Shown piece after piece: positions 45,204 to 53,498 of a stretch of 64,000 nucleotides of DNA; within the stretch, counting starts at the first letter, position 1, and the number at the start of each line of letters is the position of its first letter. Below the pieces are notes generated by a model. That model was not told the origin of the DNA, made no database searches, and saw only the letters and a program-made list of their open reading frames with translations. Both the position numbers and the translations under genes were made by a program. Origin of the DNA: JAFEBO01 sp044221315 (lineage in GTDB: Bacteria; Planctomycetota; Phycisphaerae; Phycisphaerales; UBA1924). The stretch covers positions 1 through 64,000 of the forward strand of contig JBGAPK010000014.1 in assembly GCA_044221315.1 (NCBI GenBank), read 5' to 3'.

Positions 45204-46496
45204 ATGTTCTTGACACACAGAGCCTCTCGCCCCGGCACGAGCGCTTCCACGCCGAACGTCCGCTCTCTCGTCACCGCCGGCTCGATCAGCCGGACGCGCC
45301 TCGCGGCGGCGGTGGCGGGGCTTCTCCTTTCGGGCGTGGCGTTTGGCCAGGTCGTCTACCCGCCGGGGTTCGTATGGAACCGACAAACCGACTGGACCGA
45401 GAGGCCCGCGGGCGACGGCGGAACATCGAACGGCAACCCCGACGACGACCAGGCGGGGCGACCGGTGTGGGTCTACGAGAACGCCGCGCCGCCCCCCGAT
45501 TTTCTTTCGATTGGATCGGCCAACCCGTGGTACATCGCCGATCCCGCCGTGACCTATTTCAAGTGCACCTGGGAGACGAGCTGGTTCGGCTTTTTCACCG
45601 GCTGGAACAGAGGGCACAACAAGGTGCCGATCACCAACCGCGACGAGCACTACGCGTACCAGGGTTTCTACTACGAAGAGACCACCTGGCAGCGGTGGGT
45701 CAATGTCTCTTCCTGCCGCACGATCTTGGCAATCACCGGGACGTGCCACCTTCAGTGGGGCGGCAACTCCAACACGTACGCCGCCGATGTCGTGCTGCTG
45801 GTGAAGCGTGCGTCGGGAGCGCACGACGTCCTGTTCGAGCAGTCGTTCCCCCATCCCTCGCCGGGCAACGGCCTCGACTTTGCCGTGGATCTGCACGGCG
45901 TGGGGGTCGGCCCGGGGGACTCGATCGTGCGGACCGTGCGGATGCACCAGAAGGGGAGCGACATCAGCAACTTCGTGGTCTGGACCGACGCCCTGACCTA
46001 CACGCTCGAGGCCAACGCGCCGCCCGTTTCACCGCAGCCCGAGAGCGTCAGCGTCTGCCTGGGCGGGCAGGCCACGATGACCGCCGGGAGCCTGGCGCCC
46101 GGCAACCACACCTTCCAGTGGCGCCGCGCCGGCAACCCGCTCTCAAACGGCCCCACCGGCACGGGCTCGACGATCTCCGGCGTGAACAGCCCCACGCTGA
46201 CGATCGACGGGATATCCGCATTCGATGTCGGCCAGTACGACTGTCTCGTGGGAGACCTCTGTGGCTCGGTCGCCAGCAACGCCGCGACGCTGAGCATCTG
46301 CGGCGCCGATCTCAACTGCGATACCGTCGTGGACGACGCCGACTTCTCGATCTTCGTCATCGCCTACAACCTCCTCGATTGCGCCGACCCGACCATGCCC
46401 GCGAACTGCCCCGCCGATCTGAACGGCGACGGCCTGGTTGATGATGCGGATTTCAGCCTCTTCGTCGTCGCGTACAACCGGCTGCTGTGCTCGTGA
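45204..46496 (+). CDS. Secreted Ig-like domain protein with GC-type dockerin
   Basis: 430 residues. A late signal peptide (RLAAAVAGLLLSGVAFGQ, about residues 32-50) is followed by a unique beta-rich domain (about 50-290) with several Trp, then an immunoglobulin-like domain (FQWRRAGNPLSNGPTG, DVGQYDCLVGDLCG) and two dockerin repeats (DLNCDTVVDDADF, DLNGDGLVDDADF) with bounding cysteines. Extracellular; ligand unknown. ATG 45204 is used. Confidence 0.82.
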   Translation: MFLTHRASRPGTSASTPNVRSLVTAGSISRTRLAAAVAGLLLSGVAFGQVVYPPGFVWNRQTDWTERPAGDGGTSNGNPDDDQAGRPVWVYENAAPPPDFLSIGSANPWYIADPAVTYFKCTWETSWFGFFTGWNRGHNKVPITNRDEHYAYQGFYYEETTWQRWVNVSSCRTILAITGTCHLQWGGNSNTYAADVVLLVKRASGAHDVLFEQSFPHPSPGNGLDFAVDLHGVGVGPGDSIVRTVRMHQKGSDISNFVVWTDALTYTLEANAPPVSPQPESVSVCLGGQATMTAGSLAPGNHTFQWRRAGNPLSNGPTGTGSTISGVNSPTLTIDGISAFDVGQYDCLVGDLCGSVASNAATLSICGADLNCDTVVDDADFSIFVIAYNLLDCADPTMPANCPADLNGDGLVDDADFSLFVVAYNRLLCS

Positions 46497-46573
46497 GCCG
46501 AGCGCAGATCCTTCTCCGCGCCGCGCCGTACGACGCGCTGCCCCTGATCCGCTCCATCCCTAATCTCCACGAA

Positions 46574-47275
46574 ATGAAATCTCTGCCATTCGTTCTCGCG
46601 GCCCTCCTCGCCGCCGCTCCCGGCGCCGGCGCGGCACACACCGTCACCATCCCACTCGCCGGAGTCTCGATCACCAACGGAGCTTCGGTCTCGCGCTCCA
46701 GCGCACCCGCCGCGCTCGATGCCGCGCTGCGATACCGCGCCGTCACCGCGGGCACCGTCAGCGGCACGCCCAACTTCAGCGTTCTCTGGCTTCTGTTCCC
46801 CACGCCCGTCCCGCTCGATCAGGCCCTCACGACCCTCACGGGTTCCACGCCGGATCTCGACACCGTCCTGGGCAATCCGCCCGGAACGCTCCCCGTCGGC
46901 GGGACGCCGCAGGTCTTCAGCGGCAGCAGCGTCGTCGCCGGGCAGACCGTCACGGTTTCCGCCACGCTCACCGTCTCGATCGACGCTTCCGGCGTGGCGT
47001 CGTTCACAGCAGACTCCGTGACCATCACGCCCGCCGCCATCGGCGGGCTCAAGTTCGCCACCGGCCAGGTCACCGTCTCGACTATTTCGTGCCTCGCCGA
47101 TCTCAACTTCGACGGCGTCGTCGATGATGCCGACTTTTCGCTCTTCGTCGCCGATTACAACGCCCTCATCATCGCCTCGCCGCAAACCGGCGGTGACTTC
47201 AACGGCGACGGGCAGTGCGACGACGCGGATTTCCAGTTCTTCGCCGTCGCGTACGACTCGCTGGTGTGTCCGTAG
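46574..47275 (+). CDS. Secreted protein with GC-type dockerin
   Basis: 233 residues. A signal peptide (MKSLPFVLAALLAAAPGAGA) is followed by a Ser/Thr-rich beta domain of about 140 residues, not recognised, and two dockerin repeats (DLNFDGVVDDADF, DFNGDGQCDDADF) ending VCP. It follows the previous dockerin gene after 77 bp, and that gap itself holds a dockerin-like sequence (CGTACGACGCGCTGC at about 46527). The pair may be one transcript. Confidence 0.75.
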   Translation: MKSLPFVLAALLAAAPGAGAAHTVTIPLAGVSITNGASVSRSSAPAALDAALRYRAVTAGTVSGTPNFSVLWLLFPTPVPLDQALTTLTGSTPDLDTVLGNPPGTLPVGGTPQVFSGSSVVAGQTVTVSATLTVSIDASGVASFTADSVTITPAAIGGLKFATGQVTVSTISCLADLNFDGVVDDADFSLFVADYNALIIASPQTGGDFNGDGQCDDADFQFFAVAYDSLVCP

Positions 47276-47368
47276 CAGAACGCCATTGGCAACGGTGTGA
47301 ACGAACACTGCCACCTCGGTTTCGGCGCGCGGCTCAAGTCACGAATCAACATCTCTGCCGGCTCGCCT

Positions 47369-47983
47369 TCAGGACCTGCGCCGACGCGCCGACGCGATCA
47401 ATCCGACGCCCAGCAGGTTGATAGCCGTGGATGGGGCTGGGATTCCGAACCCCAGTTTAGAGAATCCTTCAAGAGGTGTCTGATACTCTCCCCCTGTGCT
47501 CACGATGCCTGAAAAACTGTGGGTTCCCGGCCCCACGGTTACACCATTCGTGATCAACAAGTCGATCCCGTCAATCATTCCTGTCGCGAGTTGAGGCAGC
47601 CAACCGCTTCCGAGGATGCTGCAAGTTACTGCGCTATCTGTCGTAAACGTAATGTCAACATTGAGCCTCACGTATCTGTTATCATTGATCAGATCGCCGT
47701 AATTGAAATGCCCAAGTGAGGATATCGAACCACAAACGTAGTTATCTCCGAAGTATATTGATAGCGCCGCGGAACAGTACGTCGCGGCGAACGTCTTGCT
47801 GATGTGATGGACCGTCCCGTCGCCCAATCCAATGCTCCCACTGTCAGAAGTATCCCCGAATGGAGGCGTGTGCGCGAAAAACCAATAGTCGATACTCTGA
47901 ATGGTGATCGCACCGCTCGCTATTCCTCCCGTCATCACCGCCGCCATCCCCGCCGCCAACGCGATCGTCGTCTTGCGCAACAT
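47369..47983 (-). CDS. Secreted protein with PEP-CTERM-like C-terminus
   Basis: 204 residues. A signal peptide (TTIALAAGMAAVMTGGIASG) is followed by a beta-rich body, then PAPST, a hydrophobic stretch INLLGVGLIASA and a basic end RRRRS. This is the layout of PEP-CTERM/exosortase sorting signals, with PAPS in place of PEP. ATG 47983 has GGAGG five bases upstream. Base composition between about 47460 and 47900 is clearly less GC-rich than neighbours. Convergent with the dockerin gene before it. Confidence 0.78.
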   Translation of the reverse strand: MLRKTTIALAAGMAAVMTGGIASGAITIQSIDYWFFAHTPPFGDTSDSGSIGLGDGTVHHISKTFAATYCSAALSIYFGDNYVCGSISSLGHFNYGDLINDNRYVRLNVDITFTTDSAVTCSILGSGWLPQLATGMIDGIDLLITNGVTVGPGTHSFSGIVSTGGEYQTPLEGFSKLGFGIPAPSTAINLLGVGLIASARRRRS

Positions 47984-48311
47984 GTGATCCTCCGATCCCG
48001 GCCGAGTTTCCGGTGCGTACGGCAGGCGCATCGACGCGACGTGCTTGTCTCACCGGTCCTCCCCCGCCATGTGGAACAGTGTGGCTCACTCCGCGAGACT
48101 TGGCTACAGGGAACTTTCCCCGATCCGCTCAGCCTCCGATCTCCCAATCCGCACCGATGCAAGACATGCGAGCGGGAAAACCCCGGCGTGACAGAGGCGG
48201 CGCCGCAAGCGTGACCGATTCCCTAATCGTCTCCGCCCCGAACGAGATGCTGTTGTGGTGATATCGCGACGGCCCGCATCCGCACGCAGGCATCAAGCGC
48301 GCATTCGCCGC
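47984..48311. other. 328-bp intergenic region, nothing recognised
   Basis: Upstream of the PEP-CTERM-like gene and downstream of the second membrane kinase, both on the minus strand. No gene, clear hairpin or promoter motif was found. Confidence 0.4.
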
Positions 48312-51149
48312 TCACCCCGCCCGCACCAACTCCACCCGCGCCGGGCTCCTCGCCGCGACGATCAGCCCCCAAAGCCCCATCACGCCGATCAGCGCGATCG
48401 CAAACGCTCCCGTGGAGAAATACCACGCGTCGGTGTTCGTCGTGATCGGAAATGTCGTGCAGACCTTGAAGACAAACGCCCCCACCACGAGCGCCAGGAG
48501 CCCGTAGCGCAGAAGCACCACCGTCACGATCGCCGTCGTCAGCACGGCGAAGGCCCAGCAGAGCGGGTTGTTCGAGCCCGCGAGGCCGAAGATCACCGTC
48601 TGGATCACTGCATAGACCGAGATCGCGTATTTCCGGTTCTTGAGGAGCAAGGACAGCAGCACGATCCCCAGCAGGAAGCCCATCCCGTACGTGCACGCGT
48701 CGTTGGCCTGCACGCAAAGCACGCCCGCGATCTGGCGCACGCCCTCGAGCGCCGCGGCCCCGCCGGCCTCGTCCAGCATCGGGCGCAGGGGCGCCGAGCC
48801 GATCCACGGCCCGCAGAGATGCTGAAGCGCGTGGATCACGACGACCAGGCAGCCAGCCACCGTGCCGATCGCCGCGCTCCGCCCGACCTCCGGATCAAAG
48901 AATCGCCCAAGGAGCAGACGCGACCAGGCGATCAGTGTTTCGGGCCAGAAGCGGCGCGCGTACGGCTCGAGCGCGAAGTACGCCACCCACACCCACAGCG
49001 CAAGGAACAGTCCGCCCTCGAGCGCGCTGAAGACCACCCCGATCGCCCCGCGCCGCAGGTTTATCATCGAGGCCGACGAATTCGAGAGCACATCAGCGCG
49101 GCAGAGCACCGAGAGCATCATCAGCACGCCCATGAATACCGCGATCCGCACCGCGCCCGCCGCATCTCCCCGCCGGTAGCGGAAATTCAGCCACGCCAGA
49201 AATGCCGCGACCACCAGCGAGCCCGCCCGCAGCGCCGCCTCGATCGCGATCGCGACGCGGAGCCGCTCCGGCGTGTTCGCGACCAAGTCCTTGAAAGTCG
49301 TCGCGAACTGCGGCTCGAGCGTGCGGAAACTAACCGGCTTGCCCTCGTACCACGCGATCTCGGCCCGCACCTTTGTGTCCGGGCTCTCCGGATACACGCC
49401 CTCCCAGGCCAGGAACAAGTCGGCGTAGACCTGCGGCACGCGCAGCGGCGCTGTCGGCGTGAACTTGTCAAAGTCGAGCCCCGCCGCGACGAAGAGCGGG
49501 CGCGGGTCGGGGTTTTTCGTCGGCCGGGCGACGATCCCCTTCTCCAGTTTCTCGACCGCAGCAAGATCATCCCCAGCGCCCTCCGGAACAGCGCGCAGTT
49601 CTCGCAATTGCCCCGCCAGGTCCAGCCTCATGCTGATCGAGCCGCCGATCGGGCGCGGATCGTCCCACGACACGATGCCGTCGGCCATCTCCGGGCGCAC
49701 GGCCACCGGAAACTGCCGGTACCAAAAGTCCATCGCGCCGGGGCGCAGCCGGCCGAGCCGATCCCACATCCCCACGCCCTTTTCCTTCTGCTCGATCAGG
49801 TCGAGGTATTCCTCGAAGACATCGAGGCGGTAGACCGAGTTCTCGATGGTCGGCGTGTAGCCGAGCGACTTGAGTATCTCCCGCGCCTTGTCCGCCAGCA
49901 CCGCCGGCGGCTTCTCCAGCGGCAATTGATTCACGAGCAGAATTTTGGGCACGAGCCAGACCACCAGGGCGAGCATCGCGACCAGCGACAGCCCCGCGAG
50001 CCCGATCGTCCGCACCTGCATCCGCTTGAGCGCCGTCGCCCCGGCGATCGTCGCGACCGAGGGCGTGACGCCCGCCGCGAGAGCCGCCGCGAGCGGATCG
50101 CCCCCCGGGAGCATCGAGATCACCTCGAGCGCCGAACTGGGGCGGTCGGCCGGATCGCGCGCCATGCACTTCATGATCGCGGCTTCCACCTGCGGATCGA
50201 CGTATCGCACCGAAGCCGACGGGGGCAGGATGGGCTGATCCTGCTTGTCCGCAAGTTCCTCGAGCGAGCCCGCGGTAAAGACAGGCTTGCCCGTGATCAT
50301 CTCGTGCAGCAGAAGCCCGAGCGAGTAGAGGTCCGACCGCTCCGTCGCGCCGCCATGGCGCAGAACCTCCGGCGCCATGTACAGAGGCGTGCCCGCGGCC
50401 TTGGGGCTGTTCTTCAGGTCGGCCGCCAGGCCCGCGAGCCCGAAATCGGTGATCTTCGCCACTCCCCCGCCGTCGATCATGACGTTCGCGGGTTTGAGGT
50501 CGCGGTGGATGATCCCCCGGGCGTGCGCCGCCGCAAGCCCGGAGCAGAGCTGGCGCGCGATGTCGATCGTCTTGTCCGCGGGCAGTTGCCCGATCCGGCG
50601 CAAGAGACCGGCAAGGTCCTCCCCGCTCACGTACTCCATCGACAGAACCGGCAGGCGCGAACGCTCGGCCGATCCCGGCGCGTCGAAGTCGAATTCGTCG
50701 AGGTCGTGCACGCGGCAGACATTCGGGTGCGTCACCTCGCGCGACAGCCGCACCTCGGCCGAGAGCTTCCGCACACGCTCCGCAATCACATGGGGATCAA
50801 CTCCCTCATAGAAAAAGAACTTGAGCGCCACATCCTGCTCGAGCCGCAAGTCCTCGGCTCGGTAGACCTCTCCCATCGCCCCGCGACCGAGCAACGCGAC
50901 GATCCGGTACCGATCGCCGATAAGCGTCCCCGGCTGGAACCGCGCACCGCGACCCTTGCTCGTACCCGAACCGGGAGTGGCTCCCGCCGGGCTCTGATTC
51001 GGACTGACCGGTGACGCGCTGCCCGGCGCGCGTGCCCGGACGACGTCCGCCGTCTCGGCGCTGGCGAAGTCGATGACGGGCGTGCCGCAGCTTGAGCAGA
51101 ATCTCGCTCCGTCGGGAAGGCTCGACTTGCACTTGACACAGGTGATCAA
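48312..51149 (-). CDS. Membrane Ser/Thr protein kinase with N-terminal zinc ribbon (paralog B)
   Basis: 945 residues. Zinc ribbon CVKC..CSSC, short linker, full kinase (GRGAMGEVY, K110, HRDLKPAN, DFGLAG, YMAPE), a membrane helix (VRTIGLAGLSLVAMLALVVW), an outer segment beginning LADKAREILKSLGY, and a multi-helix C-terminus with YFALEPYARRFWP, AWSRLLLG and DPEVGR. It matches kinase paralog A throughout but with a shorter linker. The start is TTG 51149, supported by GGAG five bases upstream. Likely senses an envelope or membrane signal. Confidence 0.9.
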   Translation of the reverse strand: MITCVKCKSSLPDGARFCSSCGTPVIDFASAETADVVRARAPGSASPVSPNQSPAGATPGSGTSKGRGARFQPGTLIGDRYRIVALLGRGAMGEVYRAEDLRLEQDVALKFFFYEGVDPHVIAERVRKLSAEVRLSREVTHPNVCRVHDLDEFDFDAPGSAERSRLPVLSMEYVSGEDLAGLLRRIGQLPADKTIDIARQLCSGLAAAHARGIIHRDLKPANVMIDGGGVAKITDFGLAGLAADLKNSPKAAGTPLYMAPEVLRHGGATERSDLYSLGLLLHEMITGKPVFTAGSLEELADKQDQPILPPSASVRYVDPQVEAAIMKCMARDPADRPSSALEVISMLPGGDPLAAALAAGVTPSVATIAGATALKRMQVRTIGLAGLSLVAMLALVVWLVPKILLVNQLPLEKPPAVLADKAREILKSLGYTPTIENSVYRLDVFEEYLDLIEQKEKGVGMWDRLGRLRPGAMDFWYRQFPVAVRPEMADGIVSWDDPRPIGGSISMRLDLAGQLRELRAVPEGAGDDLAAVEKLEKGIVARPTKNPDPRPLFVAAGLDFDKFTPTAPLRVPQVYADLFLAWEGVYPESPDTKVRAEIAWYEGKPVSFRTLEPQFATTFKDLVANTPERLRVAIAIEAALRAGSLVVAAFLAWLNFRYRRGDAAGAVRIAVFMGVLMMLSVLCRADVLSNSSASMINLRRGAIGVVFSALEGGLFLALWVWVAYFALEPYARRFWPETLIAWSRLLLGRFFDPEVGRSAAIGTVAGCLVVVIHALQHLCGPWIGSAPLRPMLDEAGGAAALEGVRQIAGVLCVQANDACTYGMGFLLGIVLLSLLLKNRKYAISVYAVIQTVIFGLAGSNNPLCWAFAVLTTAIVTVVLLRYGLLALVVGAFVFKVCTTFPITTNTDAWYFSTGAFAIALIGVMGLWGLIVAARSPARVELVRAG

Positions 51150-51230
51150 CTGGGCTCCCCCCCACCACCACCCCAGGCAAATCCACGCTTCGGAATTGCC
51201 TCACTCTACCGCAGATCCTCTCATCGCACG

Positions 51231-51266
51231 CACCCCCACCCCCACCCCTACCCCCACCCCTACCTC
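51231..51266 (+). repeat. C-rich tract (G-quadruplex potential on minus strand)
   Basis: Iterates CACCCC and CCCCTAC; the opposite strand has at least four runs of four or five G separated by one or two bases. It ends one base before the flgI sigma-54 element. Confidence 0.7.
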
Positions 51267-51283
51267 CGGCACGCCGGTTGCGT
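51267..51283 (+). promoter_or_regulatory. Sigma-54 promoter of flgI
   Basis: CGGCACG-CCGG-TTGCG with the exact GG-N10-GC spacing (GG 51268-51269, GC 51280-51281). The predicted start lies only about three bases before the flgI ATG, so the mRNA would be nearly leaderless. Confidence 0.75.
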
Positions 51284-51295
51284 CCGAACCTGTCG

Positions 51296-52399
51296 ATGCT
51301 CCGCAGGCTCTTCATCGCGCTCGCTCTCACCCTGCTCGCTCCGCCCGCCCTGGCCAGCAAGGTTTCCGACCTTACACGAATCAAGGGCCAAGGCGAGTTC
51401 AAGCTCCGCGGGCTGGGCCTGGTCGTCGGCCTCTCCGGAACCGGCGATAGCGGCAAGGACATGATCCTCGCACGCCCCCTCGCCAAACTCCTCGAGAACG
51501 AGGGCAATTCACCCGGAAACATGGCCGAACTTGCCGCCGCCAAGGCCGTCGCGGTCGTCTGGGTCGATGTCACCATCCCCGAGATCGGCGGCAGGGCCGA
51601 CGACCGCTTCGACGCGTACATCTCCACCACCTACGCCGCCAGCAGCCTCAAGGGCGGCCGCCTGGTGCTCGCCATCCTGCGCGGACCGCTCCCGAACAGC
51701 CCCGCCTACGCCATGGCCAGCGGATCGGTCGAACTGCCCGATCCGTCCATCCCCACAAGCGGAAGAATCCGCCTGGGAGCGCAACTTGTGCGTGATGTCG
51801 CCGGCCCCACCGTCGGCGATACGTTCGACCTCTATATCCACCCGTACTTCAGCGGCTGGGCCGCGGCACAGAAGATCGCCACCTGCATCAACAGCGACGC
51901 CGGTCCGGGCCCGCAGGTGACCGGCTTCGACTCAAGCGTCCGCACCAGCGCCACCGTCGCGACCGTCGTGGACGACCGGACCATCCGAGTCGTCATCCCC
52001 GACGCCGAGCGGGCCGACAAGGCGGCCTTTATCTCCGCCGTCCTCTCCGCGAGCGTCCGCGTGGCCGAACTCGATCTGCCGGCGCAGGTAATCGTCAATC
52101 CCCGCAGCGGTGTGATCATCATCACCGGCGACGTCGAGATCAGCCCCGGGCTGGTCACGCACAAGGACCTGATCATCAATACGACAGTCCCGACGCCGAT
52201 CCCGACGCCGCAGAACCCGATCACCGAGAAGTCGCACTTCGCCGAAATCCGGACCAAGGGCCGCGCCAGCGACAACGCCCGCCTGGCCGACCTGATGGCG
52301 GCAATGAAGCAGCTCGACGTGCAGGTGACCGACCAGATCGAGATCCTGCAGATGCTCTATAAGACCGGACGCCTGCACGCCAAGATGATCGTGGATTGA
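51296..52399 (+). CDS. flgI: Flagellar P-ring protein FlgI
   Basis: 367 residues, normal size. A signal peptide (LFIALALTLLAPPALA) is followed by the family core: DLTRIKGQGEFKLRGLGLVV, GLSGTGDSG, VIVNPRSGVIIITGDVEISP and the C-terminal ATMKQL-type helix (LADLMAAMKQLDVQVTD). It forms the periplasmic ring around the rod with the help of FlgA. ATG 51296 begins the signal peptide; a TTG at 51278 lies inside the promoter. First gene of the right flagellar arm. Confidence 0.95.
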   Translation: MLRRLFIALALTLLAPPALASKVSDLTRIKGQGEFKLRGLGLVVGLSGTGDSGKDMILARPLAKLLENEGNSPGNMAELAAAKAVAVVWVDVTIPEIGGRADDRFDAYISTTYAASSLKGGRLVLAILRGPLPNSPAYAMASGSVELPDPSIPTSGRIRLGAQLVRDVAGPTVGDTFDLYIHPYFSGWAAAQKIATCINSDAGPGPQVTGFDSSVRTSATVATVVDDRTIRVVIPDAERADKAAFISAVLSASVRVAELDLPAQVIVNPRSGVIIITGDVEISPGLVTHKDLIINTTVPTPIPTPQNPITEKSHFAEIRTKGRASDNARLADLMAAMKQLDVQVTDQIEILQMLYKTGRLHAKMIVD

Positions 52400-52417
52400 C
52401 CATAAACCATTGTTGTC

Positions 52418-52801
52418 ATGGACATTAGCGGTATCAGAGCGAAGCCCGCAACATCGCAATACGACGCGAGAAGCGGCGTGCCAAACGCGCAAAATCAGCT
52501 CGATTTCACCGAAATCCTCGGCAAGCGTACCGCATCGAAGACGGGCAAACTCGACGCCGACAAGATCCGCGAGACGGCCGAGACCTTTGTCGCCGTCGCT
52601 CTCGTCCAGCCTGTCTTGAAACAACTCCGCTCGACCAACCACGCCGAGGCGCCCTTCGGCCCCAACAAGGCCGAGCAGCAGTTCCAGTCTTTGATGGATG
52701 CCCAGCTCGCTCGGCGGATGGTGCACAAGTCAAACTGGCCGCTCGTAGACAAGGTGGCACAGAACATGCTGAAGAAAGCCGGACTTGCGCCCTCAGAGTA
52801 A
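52418..52801 (+). CDS. FlgJ-type rod-binding domain protein
   Basis: 127 residues. The segment AETFVAVALVQPVLKQLRST then EQQFQSLMDAQLARRMV matches the rod-binding N-terminal domain of FlgJ, which caps the growing rod. The muramidase domain found in enterobacterial FlgJ is absent, as in many other phyla. It sits between flgI and the flgN-like gene, where flgJ is expected. Confidence 0.75.
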   Translation: MDISGIRAKPATSQYDARSGVPNAQNQLDFTEILGKRTASKTGKLDADKIRETAETFVAVALVQPVLKQLRSTNHAEAPFGPNKAEQQFQSLMDAQLARRMVHKSNWPLVDKVAQNMLKKAGLAPSE

Positions 52802-52831
52802 GAGCGGGCGAGTCTCCGGGAACTCACTTCC

Positions 52832-53359
52832 ATGTCCTCCGCCAATGCTCCTCCCAACACGCCGATCCACGAAGAGCTGCACGCCCTGCTGCAGGCCCTG
52901 CTCGAGCGCCACGAGCGGCTGCTCCGCCTGACCACCGAGCATCACGAGGCCATCCGCCAAGCCGATCCGCGCCGATGCGAGATGGTGCAGAGGCACGAAC
53001 GCGAGACGCTCGCGGCCATCGCCGATCTTGAGGTCCGCCGCCAGGCCCTCATCAAGCGGGCCGTCGCCGAGATCCGGCCGACTCCCAAGTCGTTGGCAAG
53101 GCTCTCCGAACTCGCCCAGTGCGCACCCGAGAGTGAGCGACAGAGCCTCTTCGACATGATCGCCCGCCTGCGGACGCTCGCGGGCCGCGTGCAGGAAGAA
53201 CAGAACGTGGTCCGGGTTGTCAGCCGCGTGCTGCTGGCCCACATGGAAGGCCTGATGCGCCAGGTCGCCCGCACCCTGAGCCACGCCGGGACCTACGCCA
53301 AGACCGGCGCCGTCGGCGCCGGCGCACCGATCGTTACGAGCCTTGACATTCGCCACTGA
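52832..53359 (+). CDS. FlgN-like flagellar export chaperone
   Basis: 175 residues, almost entirely helical and charged (LHALLQALLERHERLLRLTT, RHERETLAAIADLEVRRQAL), the profile of FlgN, which escorts FlgK and FlgL to the export gate. Sequence identity in this family is low, so the call leans on position directly before flgK. Start ATG 52832 lies 30 bp after the flgJ-like gene. Confidence 0.72.
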   Translation: MSSANAPPNTPIHEELHALLQALLERHERLLRLTTEHHEAIRQADPRRCEMVQRHERETLAAIADLEVRRQALIKRAVAEIRPTPKSLARLSELAQCAPESERQSLFDMIARLRTLAGRVQEEQNVVRVVSRVLLAHMEGLMRQVARTLSHAGTYAKTGAVGAGAPIVTSLDIRH

Positions 53360-53366
53360 TTCGGAG

Positions 53367-53480
53367 TTCACCACAGAGACACCGAGGCACAGAGAAGAGA
53401 TTGGAAAGGAAAGAAATCAGCCTGTGTTCCTTTCCAACTCGTGATCCCTCTTCTCCGTGCCTCTGTGCCTCTGTGGTGAA
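53367..53480. repeat. Long inverted repeat, CACAGAG motif (element E)
   Basis: The left arm TTCACCACAGAG.CAC.GAGGCAC (53367-53397) with TTGGAAAGGAA at 53401-53411 meets the reverse complement at 53427-53480 (TTCCTTTCCAA and CCTCTGTGGTGAA). About 40 paired bases carry three or four mismatches. It lies between the flgN-like gene and flgK. Confidence 0.85.
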
Positions 53481-53498
53481 TCTTCTCTAGGAAGAACC

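Noticed and set aside
48255..51014. Plus-strand open frame of 919 codons
   Set aside because: It is antisense to the membrane kinase, has Arg/His/Pro-rich composition with no domain, and follows from third-position GC bias.
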